Shown: positions 40,064 to 49,290, numbered from the stretch's first letter. The stretch is 64,000 nucleotides of DNA from an uncultured Alphaproteobacteria bacterium (GCA_902521795.1 CABYSX010000002.1:62001-126000), one strand, 5' to 3'. Made by a program: numbers and translations. The notes: a model not told the origin generated them from the sequence alone.

Positions 40064-40983
40064 TTAAAAATTATTTCCCTATAGATCGATCAAATTCGAT
40101 TAAAAAGAAAATGTTGATACAGCCTTTTTTTGTAGACCAAAAAGTTAATGACTCAAAAAAAATTAAAGGATTAGGTGATAATAGAAGTTGGTCATCTTCT
40201 GCTGTCATTAAGGCAATTGAGAAAGATCTTAAAAGGGGTATAAATAACATTCTTTTGTTTATTGTTCCTCTTCAAAAACAAAAAAATCCTGAAGATTTTA
40301 GCTTTCACTACGAGGTCATTAGAAAAATTAAAAAATATTTTGGCAAAGATATAGTATTGCTCATTGATACGTGCCTGTGTTCAATTACACATGATGGACA
40401 TTGTGGAATTACTCATCAAAAATCTATCGATCTTATTAAAACTCATTACTCCTTAGGATTAGCGGCAAATACATATCTTGAGGCAGGTGCTGATATAATA
40501 GCTCCAAGTGATATGATGAAAAATACAACAAAATACTTGAGAAAGATCTTTGCACAAAATGGATTTTCTAATTCGCAGATTATGAGCTACTCAACAAAAT
40601 TTAAAAGCCATTTTTATGGTCCGTTTAGAGATGTAGCAAAATCATCTCCTAAAGGTTTTGATCGATCATCATACCAGTTGCCGGTTGCAGACAAAAAAAA
40701 AGCAATCAATAGTTCTATTAATAATGCTGCACAAGGAGCAAATTATTTAATGGTTAAACCTGGAATGACATCAATTGATTTAATTAGAGATATAAAAAAA
40801 GAAACACTACTTCCTACCGGGGCGTTCCAAGTAAGTGGTGAATTTGCTAGTTTGCAGATGCTTAGTAAAGCTAATTTTGGCAACTATATTGATTTACTAA
40901 GAGAGTCTTTGGTGGTCTTCAAAAGAGCAAAGTCAGATTTTATTATTACTTATGGAGCAAGAGATATTGCAAAATACTTATAA
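40060..40983 (+). CDS. hemB: Delta-aminolevulinic acid dehydratase (porphobilinogen synthase), Cys-rich metal site
   Basis: IDTCLCSITHDGHCGI, SYSTKFKSHFYGPFRDVA, YLMVKPGM. Confidence 0.96.
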   Translation: MIKNYFPIDRSNSIKKKMLIQPFFVDQKVNDSKKIKGLGDNRSWSSSAVIKAIEKDLKRGINNILLFIVPLQKQKNPEDFSFHYEVIRKIKKYFGKDIVLLIDTCLCSITHDGHCGITHQKSIDLIKTHYSLGLAANTYLEAGADIIAPSDMMKNTTKYLRKIFAQNGFSNSQIMSYSTKFKSHFYGPFRDVAKSSPKGFDRSSYQLPVADKKKAINSSINNAAQGANYLMVKPGMTSIDLIRDIKKETLLPTGAFQVSGEFASLQMLSKANFGNYIDLLRESLVVFKRAKSDFIITYGARDIAKYL

Positions 40984-41977
40984 CAAAAAATTTCACAATG
41001 CTTTAAATAAAGAAGAGCAAAAAGTACCCCCTATTTGGCTGATGAGACAAGCTGGTCGATACCATAAGCATTATAGAACTTTAAAAGAAAAATATTCTTT
41101 TGAGCAATTATGCAAAGAGCCTGAGCTAGCTTGTGAAGTGACTCTAGGACCTATAGCTGAGTTTGACTTTGATGCTGCAATACTATTCAGCGATATACTT
41201 TTTCCTTTAGATTATTTAGGGATGGGCTTGAAATTTAAACCTGGCCCTATTTTTGAAAGAAATTTAAATTCTAAAATGATATCAGAGTTTAATATTGATG
41301 AATTTGAGAGTTTTATGGAATTTCAAAGCAAATCACTCAATCTTATTAGAAATGAATTGCCAAATGATAAGTCCTTAATTGGTTTTACTGGGGGGCCTTT
41401 TACTTTATATCATTTTGCAATCAGAAATAATCCTGTATCAGAAAAATTATTTCAACAAACTCTACCAATCTTAGAAGAGTTAATAAATAAGAATATCCAA
41501 ATTCAGTTTCAAAGTGACATAGATCTATTAATGATTTTTGATACAGAAGCTAATAATCTTAATGACGAAGAATTTGATAAGTTAGTAATTCCGTTTATAA
41601 AAAAGATTGTAGATAGTTATCCCAATAAAATTGGTTATTTCACAAAAGGAATTTCTCAAAGTAAATTAAATAAATTGCAAAGATTAGAAAATTTAAAACT
41701 AACAGTACTTGGATCTAATTTGGAAATATTTAGTGAATTACCAAAAACACATTTATCTTTACAAGGAAATTTTTCTAACAATTTACTGGCTATGGAAGAT
41801 TCAAAAGCTTTTTCTAATATCATCGATGAATATTTAGAAAAGTGTATGCAAATTGATGTGTCTCACAGATCAGGTTGGATAGCTAGCCTAGATCATGGTG
41901 TAAAAAAAACTACACCTGAGGCTAATGTTCACCTATTTATAGAAAAGATAAGAACTAAGTTATCACAAAAATCGTAA
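40952..41977 (+). CDS. hemE: Uroporphyrinogen decarboxylase
   Basis: PPIWLMRQAGRYHKHYR, AILFSDILFPLDYLGMGLKF, GFTGGPFTL. Confidence 0.98.
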   Translation: MEQEILQNTYNKKFHNALNKEEQKVPPIWLMRQAGRYHKHYRTLKEKYSFEQLCKEPELACEVTLGPIAEFDFDAAILFSDILFPLDYLGMGLKFKPGPIFERNLNSKMISEFNIDEFESFMEFQSKSLNLIRNELPNDKSLIGFTGGPFTLYHFAIRNNPVSEKLFQQTLPILEELINKNIQIQFQSDIDLLMIFDTEANNLNDEEFDKLVIPFIKKIVDSYPNKIGYFTKGISQSKLNKLQRLENLKLTVLGSNLEIFSELPKTHLSLQGNFSNNLLAMEDSKAFSNIIDEYLEKCMQIDVSHRSGWIASLDHGVKKTTPEANVHLFIEKIRTKLSQKS

Positions 41978-41986
41978 TGTTTTTCA

Positions 41987-43009
41987 ATGGCTTCTTTTAA
42001 AGGTAATAAACTCTATGTTCATGGATCTGGTTTGAAGACAGGTATTCTGATTACAAATTTGGGAACACCAGATGAACCAACTAAATCCTCTTTAAAAACT
42101 TACCTTAAACAATTTCTTTCAGATCAACGTGTTATAGAAACACCAAAAGCTATTTGGTGGCCTATACTTAACGGTATTGTTTTAAATACTCGACCTGCAA
42201 AGTCTGCAAAAAATTATAAATCTGTTTGGACTGAAAATGGCTCTCCTCTTCTTTATCACACTAAGTCACAGTTAAATAAAATTAAAAATGTAATTAGTAA
42301 GAAATATGAAAATATAGTATTTGATATTGGAATGCGCTACGGTAATCCAAGTATTTCCAAAGGTTTAAATAACTTACGTAATCAAAATTGTGATCGTATA
42401 ATTGTTCTACCTTTATATCCTCAATATTGTGCAGCTACAACAGGATCAACATTTGATGCAGTTGCAGAGGAATTACAAAATTGGCGTTGGGTACCTTCTC
42501 TTCGTTTTATCGGAGGCTATTACGAACATGAACTTTACATTAAAGCACTTAAAAATAGTATTGAAGAGTTCTGGACTAAAAATGATAAACCCAAAAAAAT
42601 CTTATTTAGCTATCATGGTGTACCAAAAAAATATTTAGATAAAGGTGACCCGTATCATTGTTTTTGCAGAAAAACCACTAGATTAGTAGCTGAGGCTATG
42701 GGTTTACGAGAAGAAAATTATATGACAACATTCCAATCTAGATTTGGACCAGCAGAGTGGCTTCAACCATATACAGATAAAACAATTGAGAGCTTGGCAA
42801 AAAATGGCACAGACCATATTCATGTTATTAGTCCTGCTTTTTCCTCAGACTGTCTCGAAACTATAGAAGAGCTTAATGAAGAAAATAGAGAAATATTTAT
42901 GGAAAATGGTGGAAAGGAATTTGGATATATTCCTTGTCTAAATGATCGAGAAGATCATATACTCCTACTCACTTCGTTGTTAGAAAACGAATTACATGGG
43001 TGGGTATGA
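41987..43009 (+). CDS. hemH: Ferrochelatase
   Basis: ILITNLGTPDEPT, YPQYCAATTGSTFDAV, FSYHGVPKKYLDKGDPYHCFCRKT. Confidence 0.98.
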   Translation: MASFKGNKLYVHGSGLKTGILITNLGTPDEPTKSSLKTYLKQFLSDQRVIETPKAIWWPILNGIVLNTRPAKSAKNYKSVWTENGSPLLYHTKSQLNKIKNVISKKYENIVFDIGMRYGNPSISKGLNNLRNQNCDRIIVLPLYPQYCAATTGSTFDAVAEELQNWRWVPSLRFIGGYYEHELYIKALKNSIEEFWTKNDKPKKILFSYHGVPKKYLDKGDPYHCFCRKTTRLVAEAMGLREENYMTTFQSRFGPAEWLQPYTDKTIESLAKNGTDHIHVISPAFSSDCLETIEELNEENREIFMENGGKEFGYIPCLNDREDHILLLTSLLENELHGWV

Positions 43010-43821
43010 GTGATCAAATAAAAAATCAACAAATTAATGCAGAAAAGTGGTTTCGAGAGCTTCGAAATCAGATGGTTGGGTCAATACAAAAACTTGATGG
43101 GTCTGAATTTGAGGAAAAAGAATGGCAGCGACATGGCGGAGGTGGAGGATTGATGTCATTACTAAAAGGAGAAATATTTGAAAAAGTAGGTGTAAATATA
43201 TCAACAGTACATGGTGAATTTAGTGAGGAATTTAGGGGATCAATGCCGGGAACAGAAGGAGATCCAAGTTTTTGGGCTAGTGGGATCTCAGTGGTTGCTC
43301 ACATGAAGAACCCTAAAATTGCTGCAGCTCATTTTAATACTAGGTATATTACAACAAAAGGAAAACAATGGTTTGGTGGTGGTTGTGATTTAACTCCAGC
43401 GATTCCAGAAAAAATTGAAACCGATAATTTTCATCAAGGTCTTCAAAGAACATGCGCTCAACATAATCCAAATTACTATGAAAAATTCAAAAAACATTGT
43501 GATGAGTACTTTTATTTAAAACATAGAAGTGAAAGTCGAGGAATTGGAGGAATTTTTTTCGATTATATCAATACAGATTTTGAGAAGGATTTATCATTTA
43601 TAAAAGATGTTGGTCAGTTTTTTATAAATTTTGTCATTGAAAACTCTAGTAGAAAGAAGGATTTAGAATTTAATCAAATTGACTTAGATGCTCTCTCAAA
43701 AAAAAGGTCTCGCTACGTTGAATTTAATTTACTTTATGATAGAGGTACCTTATTTGGGCTAAAAACAGGTGGTAATATTGATGCTATATTAATGTCCATG
43801 CCCCCCGAAGCTAAATGGTAA
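43000..43821 (+). CDS. hemF: Oxygen-dependent coproporphyrinogen III oxidase
   Basis: GGGGGLMSLLKGEIFEKVGVNISTVHGEFS, WFGGGCDLTPAI, HRSESRGIGGIFFDY, RYVEFNLLYDRGTLFGLKTGGNIDAILMSMPP. Confidence 0.98.
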   Translation: MGMSDQIKNQQINAEKWFRELRNQMVGSIQKLDGSEFEEKEWQRHGGGGGLMSLLKGEIFEKVGVNISTVHGEFSEEFRGSMPGTEGDPSFWASGISVVAHMKNPKIAAAHFNTRYITTKGKQWFGGGCDLTPAIPEKIETDNFHQGLQRTCAQHNPNYYEKFKKHCDEYFYLKHRSESRGIGGIFFDYINTDFEKDLSFIKDVGQFFINFVIENSSRKKDLEFNQIDLDALSKKRSRYVEFNLLYDRGTLFGLKTGGNIDAILMSMPPEAKW

Positions 43822-43825
43822 TAAA

Positions 43826-44242
43826 ATGTATGAGTTATTAAAAATCTTACACATAATATCTTTTGTTTCATGGTTTGCAGGTTTATTTTATTTACCAAGA
43901 CTTTTTGTTTATCATGTAGAGAATATTACTAATTCTGAAATGAGTAGTGTGTTTCAAAAAATGGAATATAAATTGCTCAAAATTATAATGAACCCAGCGA
44001 TGATATTAACTTGGGTGTTTGGCTTAGCTTTAATTCACTACGTAGGTTTTGAGTTATGGCTTTTCTTAAAAATTATTTTAGTTGTTTTACTCTCTGCCTT
44101 TCATATGTATTTGGGAAAAATAAGAAAGAGCTTAGAGAGTAATTATCGTGAATATACCTCAAAATATCTCAGAATTATTAATGAAGTACCTACAGTTCTT
44201 TTAATTTTAATTGTTATACTAGTAGTTGTAAGACCTTTTTAA
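43826..44242 (+). CDS. hemJ: Protoporphyrinogen oxidase HemJ
   Basis: KILHIISFVSWFAGLFYLPRLFVYH and KIILVVLLSAFHMYLGK; end of the heme cluster. Confidence 0.92.
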   Translation: MYELLKILHIISFVSWFAGLFYLPRLFVYHVENITNSEMSSVFQKMEYKLLKIIMNPAMILTWVFGLALIHYVGFELWLFLKIILVVLLSAFHMYLGKIRKSLESNYREYTSKYLRIINEVPTVLLILIVILVVVRPF

Positions 44243-44246
44243 ATAT

Positions 44247-45602
44247 ATGGATCTTACTCAAGGAGATATTAAGAAACAATTAATTGGCATGGCTGTTCCA
44301 GCTGGGACAGGTCTTTTGTTTTATACGCTCTATAATGTTGTCGATACTTTTTACGCAGGTCTCATAAGCACTGAGGCTATAGCAGGTTTATCAATTTCAT
44401 ATCCATTATATTTCATTTTATTAGCATTTGCTGTGGGTTTTGGACAAGGTGCAACTGCACTCGTTTCAATAGCTATAGGTAAAAAAAAGTTAAATGAAGC
44501 AATGAAAATCCATATTCAAGCACTATTGATAACTTTATTAATATCTATAGCTATGGGATTGGCAACGTATTTATTATCAAAGCCGGTATTTTTATATTTT
44601 GGAGCAGAAGGTATTTTTTTAAATAATGGTCTAAAATATATAAAGGTACTCTCAATTGGTGCCCCTATCTTTATTGTATCTTTTGTGGTCAATTCTCTTT
44701 TATACGCTCAAGGAGATACAAAAAAAAATAGAAATGCATTAATTATCAGTTTTTTTATTAATTTAATATTTAGTCCTTTTTTATCTTTAGGTTATGGACC
44801 TGTCCCTGCTTTAGGAACTCTAGGAATAGCTCTTGCAACTGTCATATCTCAGTTATTTCATTTTTTCTATTTAAGTTATTATGCAATTCGGAGCCCATTA
44901 TTTAAATATTTCAGTTACCAATATATAAGGCTAGAATTTAAATTTGTTATAAGAATTTTAAAACAATCAATTCCATCGAGCTTAAACATGTTAATGATTG
45001 CAATTGGTTTCTTCATAATGCAGAAGTTTGTTACAAGTCATGGTGCATCAGCTAGTGCAGCTTATGGTATAGCTTTAAGAATTGAGCAGATTATATTATT
45101 ACCAGCAATAGGGTTTAGTAGTGCTTTATTGAGCATGGTTGGACAAAATTTTGGTTCTAAAAATTTTGATAGAATTTTTGAAGCTTTTTTAATTTCACTT
45201 AAACTATCATTAACAATCATGATATTTGGGGCAATAATACTTATATTTGCCGGAGAGAGTATTGCTAGTTTTTTTTCAAGAGACAGCGAGGTTGTAATGA
45301 TTGCAGGTAGTTACTTATTTATGGCAGCATTTTTAGCTTTCATATATCAAATTATTGATAGATGTGACTCTGTCCTATCAGGTTTGAAAAAACCCTCAAT
45401 AAACGTTTTTTATACTTTTATTAGATTAGTCTTTTTACCTCCATTTGTAATTTATCTTTTTTCAGAGACTTTAGAGAAAGGTTTAATTGGAATTTGGTGG
45501 GCTATTTTTTTTACAAACTTATTTGGTTCTGTATTTGTATATTTTCATATGAGATATTTATTCAAAAAAAAAGCTACTCTTGCATTGAATGAGTTAACTT
45601 AG
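44247..45602 (+). CDS. MATE-family efflux transporter
   Basis: About 12 TM segments; LTQGDIKKQLIGMAVPAGTGLLFYTLYNVVDTFYAG; AVGFGQGATALVSIAIG. Confidence 0.93.
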   Translation: MDLTQGDIKKQLIGMAVPAGTGLLFYTLYNVVDTFYAGLISTEAIAGLSISYPLYFILLAFAVGFGQGATALVSIAIGKKKLNEAMKIHIQALLITLLISIAMGLATYLLSKPVFLYFGAEGIFLNNGLKYIKVLSIGAPIFIVSFVVNSLLYAQGDTKKNRNALIISFFINLIFSPFLSLGYGPVPALGTLGIALATVISQLFHFFYLSYYAIRSPLFKYFSYQYIRLEFKFVIRILKQSIPSSLNMLMIAIGFFIMQKFVTSHGASASAAYGIALRIEQIILLPAIGFSSALLSMVGQNFGSKNFDRIFEAFLISLKLSLTIMIFGAIILIFAGESIASFFSRDSEVVMIAGSYLFMAAFLAFIYQIIDRCDSVLSGLKKPSINVFYTFIRLVFLPPFVIYLFSETLEKGLIGIWWAIFFTNLFGSVFVYFHMRYLFKKKATLALNELT

Positions 45603-46007
45603 GTCTTTTAAATCTTCTAAATGCTTACTGAGTGCTTTAGTAGATAGTTGAATTTCATAGATAAATAACATTATTGCAATTGAAAATACCAATACACCAA
45701 AACCAAAAAAGTTTAAGGCTAAGTCGTATACCTTTATATAGCTCAGAAAAATAGATAATAAATTCAACAAAAAGCTTATACCAGAAAGGGTTTGAACAGA
45801 TCTAACCAATGTAAGACGTGTTGTAAGCACTTTAATTTGATCCAGGTGATGTTGAACCACTTTACTAGTTGGTCTATTTATTATTATTGAGTCGTGAATC
45901 TTTCTTATTAGTGAAGCAAGAGAAGTGTATCTATTACCAAATGATATCATCATCAAAGGTATGGCTGGAAACAAAAGTGCTGGATAAAGTGTTGTAAAGC
46001 TAGGCAT
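45594..46007 (-). CDS. DUF2721 family membrane protein
   Basis: PALLFPAIPLMMISFGNRYTSLASLIRKIHDS and C-terminal TM pair. Confidence 0.8.
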   Translation of the reverse strand: MPSFTTLYPALLFPAIPLMMISFGNRYTSLASLIRKIHDSIIINRPTSKVVQHHLDQIKVLTTRLTLVRSVQTLSGISFLLNLLSIFLSYIKVYDLALNFFGFGVLVFSIAIMLFIYEIQLSTKALSKHLEDLKDLS

Positions 46008-46016
46008 TATATTAAT

Positions 46017-46162
46017 GGAGCAGTTCGTTATAACTAGGAGGGAATAACTAAGAATCTATATCAACACGGAGTTGTTTGAAACTTTTAAAGAACTGCTCCT
46101 ATAAAAAATATATATGATTTCTAGAAAAAAAGCCGTGTTATGATTGCATAACAACTATGCAA
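46017..46162. other. Intergenic element with interlocking and nested inverted repeats (candidate structured RNA)
   Basis: GGAGCAGTTC (46017-46026)/GAACTGCTCC (46090-46099); AACACGG (46063-46069)/CCGTGTT (46133-46139); GTTAT/ATAAC (46027-46031/46044-46048); CAAC/GTTG (46062-46065/46071-46074); TTGCATA/TATGCAA (46144-46150/46156-46162). Confidence 0.45.
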
Positions 46163-46205
46163 CTAACAATCGTCTGATAGATAGCTATTTAATAAAAATT
46201 TAAAA

Positions 46206-46817
46206 TTAGATTATTTCCGAAAAAATGATCGATAAGGTTAGTATTAATAAATAAGAAATTATTATCATATTAACTAATTTCCATACTTTTTTGTTCAAGA
46301 AATATGCTCTTAGTGACTGAGCACCATATCCTAAAAAATAAAAGAAAATAAAAGATGCTAGGCTAGCACCTAGTCCAAATAAAACCTTATCAGAAATAGT
46401 TGGGAAATTTTTTGATAAATTCCCTAAAATAAAAACTGTATCTGAATAAACATGAGGATTTAAAAAAGTAAAAGCAAGAGTTTGTATAGTTATTTTTGAC
46501 TTTGATGTTTGTGAGTGAGTTTGTGAAAATTCAATATCATATTTAAATGTTTTTAATTTCAACCATATAAAATTTAAGAGAAAGAGTACTAGGCATATAG
46601 ATAAGAATAGATTGATTAGATCATTGATAAAATTTTTAATAAAATGAAATAAAAAAATCCCAAAAAAAATTAATAAAAAATCACCTAGTATGCAGATCGA
46701 TGTAACTAAAAATATATTATTTTTTTTTATACCCTGCTCTATTACAAATAAATTCTGTGCTCCTATTGCTAGTATTAGACTTAAACCTGTTGAAAAACCA
46801 AAAACAAACTCATTCAT
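46206..46817 (-). CDS. LysE/ArgO-family amino-acid exporter
   Basis: FSTGLSLILAIGAQNLFVIEQGIKKN, FLNPHVYSDTVFILGNL. Confidence 0.92.
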   Translation of the reverse strand: MNEFVFGFSTGLSLILAIGAQNLFVIEQGIKKNNIFLVTSICILGDFLLIFFGIFLFHFIKNFINDLINLFLSICLVLFLLNFIWLKLKTFKYDIEFSQTHSQTSKSKITIQTLAFTFLNPHVYSDTVFILGNLSKNFPTISDKVLFGLGASLASFIFFYFLGYGAQSLRAYFLNKKVWKLVNMIIISYLLILTLSIIFSEII

Positions 46818-46875
46818 GACAATTTTGCACAGTTTATATACTTTACACCTAAAATCTATTTAGTAAGTTTGTTTC

Positions 46876-46965
46876 ATGAAAGTATTTGTCGGAGGAATTT
46901 TTTTCGCCTTAATATTTATTTATGTAGTAACTGACGGTTTTGTTAAGATCAGTCTACCTCTGTAA
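46876..46965 (+). CDS. Possible 29-aa single-TM small protein
   Basis: ATG...TAA encoding MKVFVGGIFFALIFIYVVTDGFVKISLPL; below the ORF-track length cutoff. Confidence 0.3.
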   Translation: MKVFVGGIFFALIFIYVVTDGFVKISLPL

Positions 46966-47530
46966 ACCTTCTTCTTTTTCCATTACTCCACTCATCACTA
47001 AATCTAAGAGTTCCTAAATGTAATGGGATCTTTTGTTTAACAATCAAATTACTCTCTGAAAATTCAAAGAATGAATTGTGTAGATAGCGAAACTCTAACA
47101 AATGATTCATGATCCCAAAGTTAATATCTTTTATTACATTAGGATCCACATTCTGATTTGAAATGAAGACATAGTCATTATCTGCAGGAAAATTTAAAAT
47201 TGAACGAAGAGATAAGTTAGAAGGTCGTTCAAATAAATCTGATTTTTTTATAATTGCATATTGAAATTGATTTTGTTCGATTTTTTTTATGATTTCGTCA
47301 ACACTATCGTCTAGACGTGTATCGCATTCTAAAGTGTTTGACCCTCCATAACTATGGGATATTTCTAGCTCTCTGTCCAAAACTTTACATATGCTTTTAG
47401 CTAGTATGTATTCTGTACCCAGTGTAGATCGAACCATTATTGTTAAAGAGATATCTTGGGAAAGCGCATACAATAAATTTATTTTAAAAAATAATAATAT
47501 GATTAGAGAAAATATTATTTTTAAATACAT
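46949..47530 (-). CDS. Secreted TAXI/solute-binding-like protein (short, divergent)
   Basis: Signal peptide, then GTEYILAKSICKVLDRE...CDTRLDDSVDEIIKKIEQNQFQYAIIKKSDL, resembling the TAXI TRAP-binding-protein N-terminal lobe. Confidence 0.5.
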   Translation of the reverse strand: MYLKIIFSLIILLFFKINLLYALSQDISLTIMVRSTLGTEYILAKSICKVLDRELEISHSYGGSNTLECDTRLDDSVDEIIKKIEQNQFQYAIIKKSDLFERPSNLSLRSILNFPADNDYVFISNQNVDPNVIKDINFGIMNHLLEFRYLHNSFFEFSESNLIVKQKIPLHLGTLRFSDEWSNGKRRRFTEVD

Positions 47531-47576
47531 AGATTACTTTTAACACAAAACATTCTAAATTGTTAAATAGATTTAA

Positions 47577-48290
47577 ATGCCAAATTTTTCGATAATTGCA
47601 ATAATAGCATGTTTTGCTTATGCAATTGAGAGTATTTTTGGATTTGGTGGAACTATAATTTTTTTAGGACTTAGTGGATTTTTCTTTGATTTTAACTCCT
47701 TGTTAAAATTAGCTATGATTGTTGGACTATCGTCAGGTTTAGCAGTACTAATTCAATCATACAAATATGTTTCTACAAAACACCTAATCAAAATTTTAAT
47801 CTACACAATGCCCGGGGCTCTTATTGGAACATATTTTATTAATTATTTTGCATCAGATGTTTTAATAAAAATATTTGCCTTAATTTTAATTGTTTATGGG
47901 TGCTTTAACCTATTTTTTCCAGATATGAAATTTCCTCAAATTTTAAGAAAATTTTTTGTAATTTTAGGTGGTTTTATTCAAGGAATTTATACCATTGGAG
48001 GACCTTTTGTATTGATGGGTTACAAGGATAGTTTTTCTTCAAAACAAGAACTGAGATCTACAATGGCTGGATATTTTTTTATTATTAACTCCTTAAGGGC
48101 ATTATTTTTTGTTTTTCTCGGAGGAAGTTATTTAAATATTGTCAAAATATATTATCCAATTGCATTTTTAGTAATGTTGAGTGTTTGGATAGGTTATTAT
48201 GTTCACAAAAAAATACCCGAGGACCTATTTAAAAGGCTTATAATCATTGCTATCACTTTAATTGGCATATTGATTTTTTTTACAAAATGA
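47577..48290 (+). CDS. TauE/SafE-family membrane transporter
   Basis: AYAIESIFGFGGTIIFLGLSGFFFDF and GGFIQGIYTIGGPFVLMGYK half-repeats; 7-8 TMs. Confidence 0.9.
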   Translation: MPNFSIIAIIACFAYAIESIFGFGGTIIFLGLSGFFFDFNSLLKLAMIVGLSSGLAVLIQSYKYVSTKHLIKILIYTMPGALIGTYFINYFASDVLIKIFALILIVYGCFNLFFPDMKFPQILRKFFVILGGFIQGIYTIGGPFVLMGYKDSFSSKQELRSTMAGYFFIINSLRALFFVFLGGSYLNIVKIYYPIAFLVMLSVWIGYYVHKKIPEDLFKRLIIIAITLIGILIFFTK

Positions 48291-49000
48291 TTGATTGGGA
48301 ACCATATGGACCTATTTATTCTGTAGCCCCTGGAATAAAAAGGATAAAAGATTTGCCAATTATAGAATTTGATGAGCATCAAGATAGATACTTAGATTTA
48401 AAAAAAAAATGTAAGGAAAATATTTTTTTTGATGATTATTATTCAGCAGAAATAGATAAAATTATATGCAATAAATTGAGTAATATTTTAAAAAGTGAAT
48501 ATCCCTCAAAGGTAGTTAATTTTAATAATTTTGTTGAACTTGGCTATGCTATCCAAGAAGATATAGCAATTTTTCATAGATCTAACAAACTTATTGCTTT
48601 GCATGTTTCTTTCCCTTCTGTTTGGGAGCCTAAAGAAAAAATTGGTCTTAGTTTTGCACAAATTCATCAACCTGTACCAGGTATGGAAAATTTTCTTAAA
48701 AATGAAGATAAATATGTGCAAATGATGGTTGAAGCCACAACACCTATTATTAGGTATGTTTGGGGAGAGCACTACGGATATTTTTTATGTGAACATGAAC
48801 CTCTACCAAAAAATATTAAAGTTATGCATACTGAAAGACAAACTTTCATTGGTGTTCCCGAGAGTGATATTGGTATTTTCCTTATTAGAAAAAAAGTTAT
48901 TCTTTACAAGGACACAACAACTGAATTTAAAGTTTGGTATGATAAGCAAGTTAATTCTATGTCTGAGGATCAAAGAAAATATAAGTTAAAGGAAGTCTGA
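48287..49000 (+). CDS. DUF3445-like protein (heme-dependent oxidative N-demethylase alpha-like)
   Basis: LHVSFPSVWEPKEKIGLSFAQIHQPVPG...TERQTFIGVPESDIGIFLIRKKV resembles DUF3445/HODM. Confidence 0.65.
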   Translation: MIDWEPYGPIYSVAPGIKRIKDLPIIEFDEHQDRYLDLKKKCKENIFFDDYYSAEIDKIICNKLSNILKSEYPSKVVNFNNFVELGYAIQEDIAIFHRSNKLIALHVSFPSVWEPKEKIGLSFAQIHQPVPGMENFLKNEDKYVQMMVEATTPIIRYVWGEHYGYFLCEHEPLPKNIKVMHTERQTFIGVPESDIGIFLIRKKVILYKDTTTEFKVWYDKQVNSMSEDQRKYKLKEV

Positions 49001-49050
49001 GTCGATACTACAGATCGAAAAAATTCATATAATTGAAGTTAATCAGATTA

Positions 49051-49233
49051 TTATTCCTGATTTCCCTCAGGTGGAGCATTTGGATTTGTAAGACGCTCTA
49101 ATTCAGCTAATTCTTCTGCCTCTTTCTTAGCTTCTCTCTTAGCCTTCTTTGCGGCAAGCTTTTCTTGACGTTTTCGCTCTTTCTCCATAGCTCTTTCACC
49201 AGCTTTTGATTTATAGTCAAAATGTAATCCCAT
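49051..49233 (-). CDS. Short charged hypothetical protein
   Basis: 60 aa, Lys/Glu/Ala-rich: MGLHFDYKSKAGERAMEKERKRQEKLAAKKAKREAKKEAEELAELERLTNPNAPPEGNQE. Low complexity but placed in a clean gap. Confidence 0.55.
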   Translation of the reverse strand: MGLHFDYKSKAGERAMEKERKRQEKLAAKKAKREAKKEAEELAELERLTNPNAPPEGNQE

Positions 49234-49290
49234 ATTAAAATTATATCAGAATTTTTTTGATACTAAAGTTTCACCTCAATAAATTTGATC

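Noticed and set aside
42402-42638. + strand 78-aa ORF inside hemH
   Set aside because: Alternative frame of ferrochelatase, no independent support.
46063-46069. Guanidine riboswitch (ACACGG / ACGR-like loop near a transporter gene)
   Set aside because: Only a very short motif match; the rest of the ykkC or mini-ykkC consensus is not visible and gene orientation does not fit an exporter leader.
46017-46099. tRNA-like gene (7-bp acceptor-like GGAGCAG/CTGCTCC)
   Set aside because: No T-loop (TTCRANY) or D-arm consensus on either strand, no CCA; the tRNA interpretation fails.
48506-48989. ORFs 48506..48772 (-) and 48729..48989 (+)
   Set aside because: Shadow ORFs over the DUF3445-like gene.
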